Below are positions 34,681 to 46,889 of a DNA stretch of 64,000 nucleotides, one piece after another. Origin of the DNA: Salvator merianae (Eukaryota > Chordata > Lepidosauria > Squamata > Teiidae). Position 1 is the first letter of the stretch, and each line of letters starts with the position of its first letter. The stretch covers positions 47,568,787-47,632,786 of the forward strand of contig QVOM02000073.1 in the NCBI GenBank assembly GCA_003586115.2, written 5' to 3'. The notes below the pieces were generated by a model. That model saw only the letters and a list, made by a program, of their open reading frames with translations. It was not told where the DNA came from and made no database searches. The position numbers were made by a program, and so were the translations under genes.

Positions 34681-36772
34681 ATGAAAAAACTTATGGTGGG
34701 CCAGATTTTGTTGGCTCCTACCTCTCAATAGTTCAAATGGATGGCTGCAGCTTCCCCATCTGTATTTAATATGCACTGGAAAGAATTACACTTTTAATCT
34801 CTGCTAAAGCTAAGGCTCCTTTCATTATTCCAGGGGCCAAGGGAGAGGAGGCAATAATGTTTTACTCTCTGTTTAAAATTTTCAGAGTGGAACTATCAAA
34901 ATGCACTTTATGTCTCATTTAGGTTACAAACTTCAGAATTTTCATTAATTTAACAAATAAAGCTCTTTCATTTGCTTAATAACTCAAATAAAGTTCTTTG
35001 AATTGATTAATATGTTTAATGGAACCTATATGTACATGAATCAAGAAAAAGACATAATGAAATTACAGTGTGACAGTAACGCTTAATAGCAGATGAAATA
35101 TATAGTCCAAAGGCTAAATTGGAGATTCCTGTCATTAAAGTAACAGTTCAGAAGTTCTATTAGAAATGATCAACAATGAGGTGGAGGGGAGAGGAAGAAC
35201 AAGTTAAGAGGAAGACGTGAGGTCAATTTGACTTTCCCTTTAGGAGTGTTGCCAATGAAAGTTTAAAAAAAGGAAACATTTTGACTGTCACATTCTTTTG
35301 CACGGAAAAGTAATTATTTATAATCCTAAAAACATGTAAGTTCAAGATTTACTTCAGATTTACTCCCTTTTTTAGACATATTGCAAGTTTCTGGAAAAGT
35401 GAGATAACTTGAAATGTCCAAAGACCTTGTGGATGATAGATATCATTATTACATCTTGTATTTATGGCATTTTTATAGCTTTGAGGAAAATGACCATCTT
35501 GACATATCACATATATCTTCACTTTAAAAGCTATCTATCATTTGCATCAATGTGGGACACAGAATTCCACTGCATAATTACCTAAGCATAAAGTGACTAT
35601 CTCGCACTATTCTAGAAGCTAAATCAAATGGAACTGAATAGGACTTTGTCCTGAGTGCACAGGATACCTCCAAACTGAGATCTACATTTATCCTAAACTC
35701 TGATTACAGAGCTAAAACCTTCTCACAGTCCTCCAGCAGATTTCACCATTGCTGCCAATGGTGGACCAGGGAATGCTGTGTGCTGGAGATATTCAGGCTG
35801 CTTAGCGATGGTGGTATTCCTGAAAAATCATCATCTGCAAAAATGCAGGCACAAGTGAAGATAAAATTTTATTTTTATTATTTTTGTTGAGGGCCCCTTT
35901 TTTTATTTGAGATGGGCCTGAGACAAGGCAAAGTTTGCCAACTTTATTATAAATGCTTCTGTTGGCTATTTCATCTTTCAGGATTGCACCTTTTATTATT
36001 TCAATTAGCTAAAAAGGTTTGCTCCAGAAAACAAAGGCTCAGAAGTTCATAAAGTGTAATTAGATTTTGTCAGAAACATGTGCTAACAATTTCTATATTA
36101 AACATTTGAAAAAAGAATTTTTGCAGTCTATCAATATTTTGTTGAAAACCAGGTGAACTTGTACTTCCAGTGAGAATAATAGAGTGAAATTGAAAAAGAA
36201 CGGGGTGGATGGGAGGAAAAATTAATGCTTGTCCCTGCTGATTATATTATTGAAAGCAAAAATGTCTTGCTGCCATGCAATTCCCTGGCCTCATGGCAAG
36301 AGGCTTATGATCACAGAGCTTTAACAGCCTTAAAATCATGTCCCCAACTGCAGTAACTAAGATACACTGCTGCATGCTGCTCTTTCAAGTCTTCAAATTA
36401 CGAAGAGGGACTCATAATCTCAGGTGACCCAGGCTAATGTTACTAAGCATCTAAAACTCATAGGTGTCCATTCAGAGAAAGTATATAAAACTGTATCTTT
36501 TTTGGGGGGGGGGAGAGAAGGGGAAATCCTAATAGTCTGAAATCAATTATGCATTTCTGGGTGATAGCACCCTTCCCTTGCAGCAGTTGGACTGTCGCTT
36601 CAGCCTCTTGAAAATTTAATCATAATATCTCCTGTTGTGTTCTAAGATGTTCTATTTCTACATACAGAGATGTTTTCCTCCACACTGAACTCTACAAAAA
36701 TCTACTGAATTGTTTGATTGCTCACACTTTTAACTTCACAGGAATCAGGTTTAGCTTACTTTTTGTGTCTAT
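34681..36772. other. Unassigned AT-rich sequence
   Basis: No gene, RNA gene or classified repeat; a G run lies near 36502-36512. Confidence 0.35.
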
Positions 36773-37185
36773 GGCCTTTTTTGTATTTTAACAGGGTAGT
36801 GTGAGGCCTAGCTCACTTCTGGGTCCTCTCTTCTGCACGCTGGAGTGGAAGAGAGAGGCCCACTCCACTTAGGCTGCTCCATTTGCATTGGACAGAGTGT
36901 AACCCAGTCTAGATGGCTAAAATGGCTGCCTTCCTGTTCAAGTTTAGCAGGGTGACTGATTTCAGCTGCACACCAAATTGAACCACTGAAATAGGAATGT
37001 TAGTTCCTAGCCATCAGAGAACCTGGAAGGTGACTCTAAAGATCATGTATGATCTTTGGAACCAGAGCAGAGATTGTCTCAGAACAACATTCCAAGTGTG
37101 GAAGGATTGTTCTGTGGCAATGGGGCCATTCCTGCTATCAGAAGTGCTCCAGTCTGGCCCATTCCAGGTAAATGTGGAAATAGCC
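36773..37185. mobile_element. Family B MITE with target duplication
   Basis: Starts GGCCTTTTTTGTATTTTAAC and ends GGTAAATGTGGAAATAGCC; TAT at 36770-36772 and 37186-37188. The interior has 'gggtcctctcttctgcacgc' and 'ggacagagtgtaa', shared with other B elements. Confidence 0.78.
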
Positions 37186-37188
37186 TAT

Positions 37189-37767
37189 ATGTAGGCAAAG
37201 CCTATGTTGTTGCATGGATTAGTTAAGTTGGGCGGGTTTTACAACATTGCAGTTTTCTGTGCATATTGCACGAAATAGCCAACCTGTTAGGGTAACTTAA
37301 GGACATCCTTATTTCAATGTTAGGTATTATTTCTGCTTATGTGTAATGAAACATGGGATCAGGTGTGCACTACCAAGCCCCATCTCCCAAAGCCAACTTC
37401 AGTGACTTTGAAGACTAAGGTTTACAGCAGGATGTTTCTATATTCCTGAAGGCTTCTCAACTAATTGAGTATTCTGCACAACTTATTCCAGCCTTTTTTG
37501 AACTATGAATATTGCCAAATATCAAGGGCAGTTGCACATTTTTCCACAAGGCATTGGTGGCTAGTAGATAGATGGTGAGTCAGCTGAAAAGGAAGTAGCA
37601 CCAGGGCAGCGAAAAAGTAGAACCAATGTTACATGGGGCACTATAAAGCTGGAAATCTATGTGAACATTGACCACACTGAACAAGGTGAATAATGCACAC
37701 ATTATTCAGCCATGAACTGAAATGTGTATAAGAAGAGAAGAGGTTGCACTCAAACTCTGATCCACTG
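37189..37767. other. Unassigned sequence
   Basis: No gene or repeat recognised. Confidence 0.35.
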
Positions 37768-37768
37768 G

Positions 37769-38011
37769 GGCTATATTACACTTAACAACAGCAGCAACAA
37801 CAACAACAAAAAGCAGCTATGAAGTGCCTTAGAGATGGCAGTGTGTGGCTCTCATGTTCTCCTCCCATCTCTAATCCACCTTTTCTAGCCTAGAAAGTTC
37901 ATTGGAAGGGGGAGGAGCAGAGTGGCTTATGAACAATCCCATCTGACAACCATCTCTAAACCATCTCAGAGTCACCTCACCATTGCTGTTGTTTTAAATG
38001 GGATCACAGCC
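37769..38011. mobile_element. Family D MITE, fullest copy
   Basis: Loose inverted ends: GGCTATATTACACTTAACAA with 'cagc' at the left and 'gctgttgttttaaatgggat' with 'cacagcc' at the right. The interior carries the D core 'tctaatccaccttttctag'. A CAA/CAG run near 37785-37813 is part of the left arm. Confidence 0.5.
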
Positions 38012-38830
38012 TGAATGTGGTGCAGCACTGTCCACTTTGTCTTTATGGGTCAGCCACTACCCCATCCCAAACAGCCTATAGATTTTTGAAGTGTCTGAAA
38101 ATGATGCAAGGCTTTTAAACAAATAAGCATGACTGACAGCACACATCAAAAATCTGCAGCCAACTGTTTTTGTAACATAAATCTTGAACCTTCTAGTCTG
38201 AGCAGATTTTGAGGGGCAATTAGCAGCAAAAATGATACACTATTTTTCTTCTATAAGCAATAATCTTACCTGCAATTTAAAAGGATAGGTACAAATCCAA
38301 AGAGTTACAATGAATAAAAGACTGCCCAGTATATACCAGAAGTTATGAAAATCAAAATAGTTGCAAAGTAGATTTAACAGGTGTGGACATGTGTTTGCTC
38401 ACAAATAGAGTCAGTCAGTCATGTATATTGATGCGTCATGTGACCATATCTTTTGTGCACAAATACTAGTACAATGACATAAAATAACATAAAACAAGAA
38501 ACAAGATAATACTATGACCAGCTGTCCCCATCCTCTACACATAACACCACATTCTGTTCTGTGTATATTTTTCTAAGGCATGCAGCCCTAGCAAAGAATA
38601 GAGCAACCTTGAGTGTCACCTGGGCATTTTCTCCCTGTAAAAGATAAAAGAGTTTCTCTTCTGTGTTCCAGTAACTCATATTTTTTAAGAAAGGCTCTGG
38701 ACATATTGATCTTACTGGGGACACAAATACAGGAAATTTCATCATTTTCCAAGCAAGCAGCCCATCAGTATTCTTTAAGGAGCAAATAATAGGTAAGAAC
38801 AAGATCATTTGGCTCCAACATACATCCCCC
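38012..38830. other. Unassigned sequence
   Basis: A 106-codon frame on the - strand (38512-38832) has no domain I can name; no gene is called. Confidence 0.3.
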
Positions 38831-39310
38831 ACAAAGCAAATGCAATTGAGTAACTCAGGTAAAACAATCCCTTCTAATTTGAATTTAGATGTCAGCCATA
38901 AAAGGGATCCCCCATTCCTTCATCTAGAGTTTTTCTTATATTATCCCTATGGGATTGATGGAACTTTTCAGGTGATCAATAATTTCAATTTTTCCATTGA
39001 AAAGTCACACTTGAAACAGGAGATTGTATCTATGACAGAAGAGAATCAATAACAAAAGCCTACAAGGACCTTTCCAAATTCTTGTTAGCAGCAGTTGAAT
39101 TAGTAATTGTGCAATATTGGAAGGATCACAAAAAATTGTCTTCTGATAAAATATGGAATTTTACCATATTTCCTTATTTGGAGACTTAGGAAAATGAATG
39201 ACCCAGAAATGTCGGATTCCTTCAAAAACATATGGTCTCTGTTGCTGGTTGCTCTGCCAAACTTACAACAGTCAAATTTAGCCTGAGCCCAAGGTGGTTT
39301 AAACATATAT
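38831..39310 (+). mobile_element. Possible L1 ORF2 C-terminal fragment
   Basis: Plus-strand translation at about 39059-39190 reads 'YKDLSKFLLAAVELVIVQYWKDHKK', similar in pattern to the end of L1-type ORF2 ('AARxxxAQYWK'). Decayed and uncertain. Confidence 0.3.
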
Positions 39311-41700
39311 CTCTACTTGAATTAATGTTAATGGAATAAAAGTTAAGATAGTTTTAATCTTAATGCATTTTCATTTGTTAAACACATGGAATATTGTTAC
39401 ATTTGTATTGTTGTTCATGTTATATATTTGTAAATAAGTAAATAAGCCTATATGAATATCTCTGAAGAGAGAGTTTAGGCACTTCCTGAAGAAGTGTACC
39501 ACATTGTTTCCAGAACCCATCTGAGTATCATTCTGAATGCAAACATTGCATGCTATTCTGGAGGGGAATCAAGCATGGTTTGCATTCATCTATCCTGCCC
39601 ACTGTTTTTCTGTTTTGTCAACAACAACAGCAACAATGAAATTCAAGGTGAGAAGTTCTCAAAAATATAACTTATTCCTATTCTTTTTTGGATCAATTCA
39701 AGTGCTTTATGAGGAAAAAAAGGCAAAACTGTAAAGAAAGCAGCTGCCTGGAGACAGACATATGGCAATGTGCTGTTAAAAATTACATCGAATTTACACA
39801 ACGAATACATAGAAAGGCAACATATGTGTTTCCTACTTTTTCCCTGGTAGTGCGGCGAATGAGAACAGATGGTTGAATAAGCAGTTTATCCTTGAGCATT
39901 GCACATTGTGGAAGGATCCCTCAAGGCAAAACAACTCTTAGGCAAGTGCACATGAGAGAGACATGGAGGAAAAAAGCAACAGTTGCATCTAGAGTAGTGA
40001 ATTAGATGTTCATTCTCTTGATCTGATTGCTGTAAATAGGAATGTGCAACAAGGGGAATCTGTGTGCATGTGTGTGGAAAGAGAAGGAAGAGGGGGAAGA
40101 GAAAGAGAGAGATACCAAACAGAGAAGAGAATCAAGTGACAATTTAACTCTAGCTGACTACAACTGTCCATCAAGTTATCAGAGTGGATTCCCAACACCA
40201 CATACAGTAAGAAAGAGATATGGAGCAAACCTAATTCAAAAGAGAATGTTTCCAAGGAGCAGACAAGGGTACTGGCCCATTTGCATGAAGTGTATATAAG
40301 GCACTTGGAGATCAGAAAGGAACCCGGTACCTAGTTTGTATGCTTTTTAGGAAAGACTTGGTATGTATAAATCAGACCTCTACAGCTGCAGATAAAGCTA
40401 TACCCTCCTTCCAGAATCCCAAAGTCACTGAATGTATTATGATTTATTTCTGCAGTGTGGCTTGCATAAGCTTGTACTACTGTAAGGTACTTAGTAGGAC
40501 AGAAGTTTGTTTATTTTGTTTTGTTTTCTTGTTTAAATTCAAACTATTCCTAAGATATCAGAAGTTCTTTAAAAAAAAAAAAAAAACCTTTGGTTCAGTA
40601 TTTTAAGAAGTTGATGCAAATGAACAAAGGATATACACCCTAAAAGAAGAATATAACAAGAATGCACAACATTTTTGAAAAAAGGCAGATGGAGCTAACT
40701 CACCTTCTAGTTAGCCCAGAGGCAAGAAAGTTGTGAGAAAATGAACCCTCTGGATCATCTGAGCAAGCAGAGGCCACAAAGTTACTGACTGGAAAGGTCT
40801 TGACAGGGACAGGAAAAATAGCTAGAAGTTGGGCTGCATAACCATTACCTGATAAACGATACTAGATTCTGGGCAAAGAGTCAGTGTGGGGCATAAGTGC
40901 AATCCAAGCACTCTCCTGTGCTGGCTCCTCTGACAGCATGACTTTGGAGTAGTTTACTTCAATATAAGGAAAAGCCATCCCCTTCAGTAGAATGAGCAGG
41001 AGACTTCTGCTTCTGGCATAGGACCTTACAGAAGCCCTGCCCTCTGACTAACCAGAACAATGCCCAAAATATTAACTTCAGGAGCAGACAAGTCAAGCAA
41101 AATAATGTCCTTGGCTGGTTCAATACCAGTATCACACAACACCACAATAACCAATTGTCCACACATGGTGTGATGATGAGTGTGCACATGCAGGCTCAAA
41201 CAGTCCTTACACTGCTATGAAGTGAGATGAAAGATTTCACTTCATAGTAGTATGAGAGCCACGCATGCTGGGATGCCCATGTGTGCAACCACGCTAAGGA
41301 TAGACATTTGATTAATGTGATACTGTGATATCAAAGTTGGTGCAGTGGGCAAGTCCTTGTGACTTGCATGGGGAGGTAAACATTCCTGCCCTCCACAAGT
41401 TTTGGGCTTGGTGGGGTCTGTTAATCTGAGAAGGCAGTCCGTCCAGAAGAAGGAAAATTCTGATTTCAAATCTCTGCTGCCTTGCTATTATTATACCTAT
41501 TTATATGAAAGGCTGTAGGAATAAACCCTGAGGAAAAAAAACAGAGCTAGAGTCCCAATGGCAGTTTGTCATTGTTTAGAGCTTCATATTAGATTTTGTT
41601 TTATCACTGACTTTGATCCCCCCCCCCCAAATACCCAAAACTGGGGACCGTTTATTCTTTACATCTATTACAAGTTCTCTTTAAGAAATAGATTTATTTT
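39311..41700. other. Unassigned sequence
   Basis: No exon, RNA gene or classified repeat seen. A poly-A stretch lies at 40571-40585. Confidence 0.35.
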
Positions 41701-41739
41701 CAGTTATTGAATTTTTTAACCAAAGCAACAGGGTTGTTG

Positions 41740-42760
41740 CATTTTCTTTCCTAGAATGATATGACCAGTTTTAATTACTACTTTATGGCACGGGAAGACT
41801 CATTAAAATCTATCATATCACTTTCCCTAGTGTCATATAATGAAATATGCATTTGTCGCACACCTAGAAGTTGTTTATCGAAATAACATTTGACATCTGT
41901 GACAATGTAGCCATCCATCTTCCTAATGCAAATTCCATTCTCAGCTAAGGGTGCTGCTTTCAGGGGCTGATTTTATATTTATGCCACATATCCCACATTG
42001 GCAGTGTTTCCCTTGTAAGTGAAATGTGGTACCATTTTGATAGAGAGGATGGGGGAAAAGACAGCAGCACTTAAGCTGCCCTTGAATCAATTCTCAAGAA
42101 CTCAAAGAGATATGGAGGCATTTGTCAAGAAGACTTAATTGGAGATGCCCGTGAGGTTTCCACTTGAAACGGCTTCCCCAATACATAGCTTTTAGTTTCC
42201 ATGGGTAATGTTGAGGTGTTTATGGTATTCCACAGGTCATTTAATTAACGATACCCTACCATCATTATTCTATGTGCTCCTTATTTGGAGATCAGTACAT
42301 GATGTAAATTGATGAGCGTAGTTGTTTATGAAAGCACAACCTCATTCCTGACAATGTTTACAGGCTTCTGTCTCACAAATGATTGAGCATAACTGTTATC
42401 ATATTCAAGCAAGTAATCTTTACAGTTCAATTTTAATCTCCATCGTTTTATTAGCTCTCATTTTTAATGCTCCAATCAAAGCATTTTGTGTGACTAGTTT
42501 TCAAAAGGGTGGCACTTTGGGAAGGAAGATCATCTTTCAGATTTAACAATCTTTTTAAAACCTGGTTCAGGTTCATAATGCAGGTGTCATTTTTTGTGAA
42601 GAGCATCAGCTTGTGTGTTTGCTGTACAGCCTGATCTTGATTTGCTGTGCCAGCAAATAAAGGAGCACATGGGTCATGGTGATTACTGCGCTTGATCTGT
42701 GTTATAAATCACGAGGCAATGGCACTGCAAGCAGCATGCCAGCTAACATGTTGCTATCAG
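41740..42760. other. Candidate conserved non-coding block
   Basis: This kilobase has no transposon match and no open frame, and it has balanced complex sequence with many TAAT/ATTA homeodomain-type cores (for example near 42240, 42434 and 42450). The texture is like vertebrate developmental enhancers. This is a judgement from composition only, with no alignment behind it. Confidence 0.25.
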
Positions 42761-43200
42761 TATGACAGTTAAAGAATTAACTAGGAGGATTGTAGCTATT
42801 CTGTTCAAGTGGCACAGCTGAGAGTGATGCACAAAGAGCTCTCCAAGTGGTTTGCTAGCCATATGTGCTCCAAAAAACATAGTGCTGCCTTTAAACTGTA
42901 TTTCAGCATTTTATATAGGTGCATTGTAGAAGTTCACGGAGCAGTATTTTGTTGCTGCAGAAGTTTCACCATCAAGGCAGGTAGCATCATCCACACTGAT
43001 GCTGCTGCCTAGTCTGGTGGCTCTAAGTCTGCAGCAACATGATCCAGCTTGGAGAACTGCTACAATGCAACACTTTTGAATTTGTACTGGCCAGTATACC
43101 AAGCCAGCAAGCAGACTAGGAGAATCTCTTCTGCATGTTGGTGTGCTAAGGGAGGTCCTGCCCCAGATCTCCCTTAGACCACATAAGCATGGGGAGGGAA

Positions 43201-43415
43201 TATAAGAACATAAGACGAGCCCTGCTGGATCAGGCCACAGCCCTTCTAGTCCAGCAACCTCTCTCACACAGTGGCCCACCAATTGCTTCTGGGCATTCCA
43301 AGCAGAAGACAAAAGCAAAACCTTCACCTGCTCTCGACTCCCTGCAAATGACCTTTAGAGGCATCCTACTTGTCTCTCCAACTTTGGAGGTGACACCTGT
43401 GCATCCATTCTAGTA
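43201..43415 (-). repeat. Interspersed repeat R, reversed
   Basis: Begins 'taagaacataagacgagccc' and 'tgctggatcaggcc', then 'cagtggcccaccaattgctt'. It is the complement of 19545-19690 plus 20160-20195. Probably a LINE or SINE 3' part. Confidence 0.65.
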
Positions 43416-45071
43416 GCCTCCTTGTATGCTTGCTTGTCTGGTATACAAGTCAATCAGAATCACCCCAACTTTGAGCTACAGATGTTCTCTACTACAGCAA
43501 CCTTGCATAGTTCTTGCACTGCAGTTTTCAGTACAGGATTCTGTTCCTTCTGAACTGTGGTGGAATCCAAGCGTGAATGCTCACAAAATGAAGGGGATCC
43601 ATGAACAGAATGAGATCAAGCCATATTCAGCAATTTTCCTGCATCACTCCTTCTAAATCCCTTCTGAAGGATTAGAAAAAGGATAAAAAAGGGAGAAGAA
43701 GATAAACCAAAACATGTATCCTTTTCTGTTCTGCTGCTGGATTCCCTTTTATTAGCCAACAGTCTCAAACTATTGGCAACTGATAGGTCATGACATGCCA
43801 GACTGTTTAGAAATAATTTAGTAGCTCATCTGTTTCCTTTTTTCAGACCCATGGTTTTGTTCATTGTGTTCTCTATCAGTTCCTACAAATTTCTTCCTTG
43901 ATCCAATCCAGTAATTGATAAAAGAGAATTAGCATTACTCCAATTCTAGAAAAAAGTAAATAAAAACAAGTCTTAATATCAACTTGATACTGCACAAGAA
44001 TTTCTGAAGACACAAAAATTGCTTAGCAACTTTGAATGTTTTTCCTTGAAAACCTTCACGACCTTTGCATTCTTCTTGGCTAAGTTTATGGATGCCAGGA
44101 AAGTGCTAACTGGATAGTCAAAGAACGGTTGTAATTATTTAGCATGTTGGAGTAGGCACTCTCAGCTCAAAGACATTCTCTGGCATAGGAAATTCCTAGA
44201 ATTGCTTTTATTTCATTCACTTTATTTTTTAAATACATTCTTTCTAGGCTACATCTATGCATAGCTAATGGCATAACACTGAAGCAGGCAGAGAACTTGT
44301 TCCTCACATGCAGTTGATCATGTCCTAGATCTGGATCAGTGTGTGCCCACCTTGCACCTCCTTCTGAGGTGAATTTGCTTGCCTTATGGATGTGCTGGAG
44401 GAGCAAGAGAAAAACGTTGGAAATACAAGGGTTATAACCAACAGAACATCTGGTTTCAAAAATCAGCTTGATAACATGAGGGTTCCACCTGAATATCTGA
44501 TTTCAAAAATAACCTGATATATTGGACTGAATACCTGGTTTTTTAAGGAAAAACAGCAGGAAAGTCATATTTGGGAAGGAGAAGGTGGTGTTACTAGAGT
44601 GATGTCTTGTGGGGTGAGAGTTGAAGGAGAACATTTTTTTTTTTTTCCAAAAGCAAAGAAGATGGTCTTGAGGGAAGAAAGAAACAAGGCAAAAAAGAAA
44701 AAGTTGGATACAACATGAGGATCTGGTTTCACAAACACAACCCACTAATAACAGGTTTGAATGGTTTCTGTAAAAAAAAAAAAAAGCTGGTGCAAAAGCC
44801 TGAAGTAATTATTCAGTGTGGTTAACTGAGGATCTAACAGGTGTACTTTTAGGGACAAAGCTGAGAGAAAATTCACCATCTCTCTCTTTGGAATGGTCAT
44901 GAGAGGGTTAGGGGCAGGAAAAAGAAGTGAAAACGGACAGATTGCATTACTTGTGGCAAGAATAGGATGGCTGTGAGGAGCTCTTTCTGATGCTTCTATG
45001 GAGATGGTTTTTGAGGGTGTCCTTGAAAAAGAGTGGTTTATTGGCAAGACATGCCTGTGGTGGTTATTCTA
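43416..45071. other. Unassigned sequence
   Basis: No gene or classified repeat; A/T homopolymers near 44636 and 44772. Confidence 0.35.
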
Positions 45072-45627
45072 GGGCCTTACCACACTTACCATTATCCTAG
45101 AACAGTGCAAGGCCTAGACCCTTTCTGAGTCTCTCTCTTCGACACTCTAGTGTGGAACAGAGAAGCCATGCCCCCTTCTAGCAGGCTTCGTCCACACTGG
45201 ACAAAGCATACACTGATCTAGATGGGTCAAAATGACTTCCTTGACTGGGACAGTAGTAAACCTTTTTTAAAAAGTCTACCACCATCCTAATCATGAGTAA
45301 ACCAGTCCAGGGAGGCATGTGGAAGAGTGTAAGCCTCCATGGGCCAGTTTAGCAGGGGTCCCATTTTGACAGTACACAAAATGATGCCACCAAAATGGGT
45401 CCCCTGGGGGCTCCAAGGCCAGGAACTTCAGTTTCTATCCATTGGCATCCTTGTAGTATACTCCAAAACTTGCATGAGCTTTGGAGTGGCGTGGAATGGT
45501 ACAGGGGCTGTGTTGGAACACTTAGATGGCCTTTTCTGGGATAGCTGAACCATTCCAGCTAGGGACCGTTCCAGTAGAAAAGGTTCCAGCTGGAGCAGTC
45601 CAGTCCACATAAGTCTGAAAAAGGCCC
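45072..45627 (+). mobile_element. Family B MITE, full-length reference copy
   Basis: Starts GGGCCTTACCACACTTACC and ends AAGTCTGAAAAAGGCCC. Interior order: 'gtctctctcttcgacactct', 'tccacactggacaaagcata', 'ccagtttagcaggggtccca', 'gctccaaggccaggaact', 'catgagctttggag'. Flanks (CTA/GAG) do not match. Confidence 0.72.
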
Positions 45628-46889
45628 GAGTTTCCATCTTCCAAACAAAGGCTTACTTTTTCTTAATCACATCCATTCAATTTCTGTTAAACACTTTGTT
45701 GACACTTCATAGCTTTTCAAATTATTTTCTGTATATTAGAAGTGCAGATCTGTAGCATTCAGAAATTATTGGCTTTTCAGGGTGATGGGGACTGTAATCC
45801 TACAACATATGGAAAGACAGGGGTAACCCACCTTTCCTCTGTACTATTACATGAGCAATTCCCTTAAACAATTCCTCTGTGATCCTTTGACAGACTGAAC
45901 ATGTGTTGATAGTAAGAACAACTGTTTCCATGATAATTCTGCAAAAATATCTTGTTACTGATCTGTCTGCACACAGTCCTCAACTGTATAAATGGGTTAG
46001 AATCAACATACATGCCCATAAAACCATATGTTCTTTTGATATCTGGACCACTCAGTAGATTTCATGGCTACAAGAGACTTTCTATCATCACTGTAAATTC
46101 TGAATTTATTCTAAAAGATGCAAAGCTAGGTTTGAAAGAATGGGTTGCTCTGTTCTTTTTTGGCATAAAGTTTTCTCCATGACATAACCTTTTTGAAAAT
46201 GATCTGATGTTCATTCAGATGGGAAACTTGTGGTCCTACAGATGCTGCTTAGTTTCATGTCTCAAAAATGACAGTGGTGCCTTTTGACTAGTTTTCATTC
46301 CGGAGACCATACAGAGATGAACAACATGTTCCATAGCCAGTTGGATTGGCTGAAACATCACTGAATTCAACAGCTGCAGGGTTGAATATCTTATGAATGG
46401 ACCAACATCAGTGCTGCCTTCTACAGATATAAGGCTGCTTGTTGTAAGTCGCTAATGTCTGGAAGAATGATGAAAAGAAAATGCAGCCACAATTTTTCAT
46501 GAATGAAGGCTGCTGGCAGAAGCTGCCTCTTCAGACAGAACAAAATCTGTTTGAAGACGAACACTCTTCAAAAAACAGTCCTGTCTCTAGAATTTCTTTT
46601 ACTTCAGAACCAACAGCAATCAGCTACAAGTTATAGTAACACATTTCTGTATATACAGTTTTCATGAGGTTTGGGTTAATGCTGTTCCTTAAGCATCATA
46701 TGTCCAGATGAAATAGAAGCTTCTAATTTTTCAAATATGATCAGGGCTCACATTTGAGATTTTTCTATCAGGTGGAAAACATGCACCTATATTTCAAAAT
46801 TGATATCATATACTTTCTATGGGCATTAAATGACTTTCCTGCACCCTTCCGGTTTTAGTTAATTATGCTCATGGCCTTTTTGCATTTCA
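45628..46889. other. Unassigned sequence
   Basis: No gene or classified repeat. Confidence 0.35.

Noticed and set aside
38512..38832. 106-codon - strand frame as a host exon
   Set aside because: No domain recognised and no convincing splice sites. It may be part of an old LINE but I cannot support a call.
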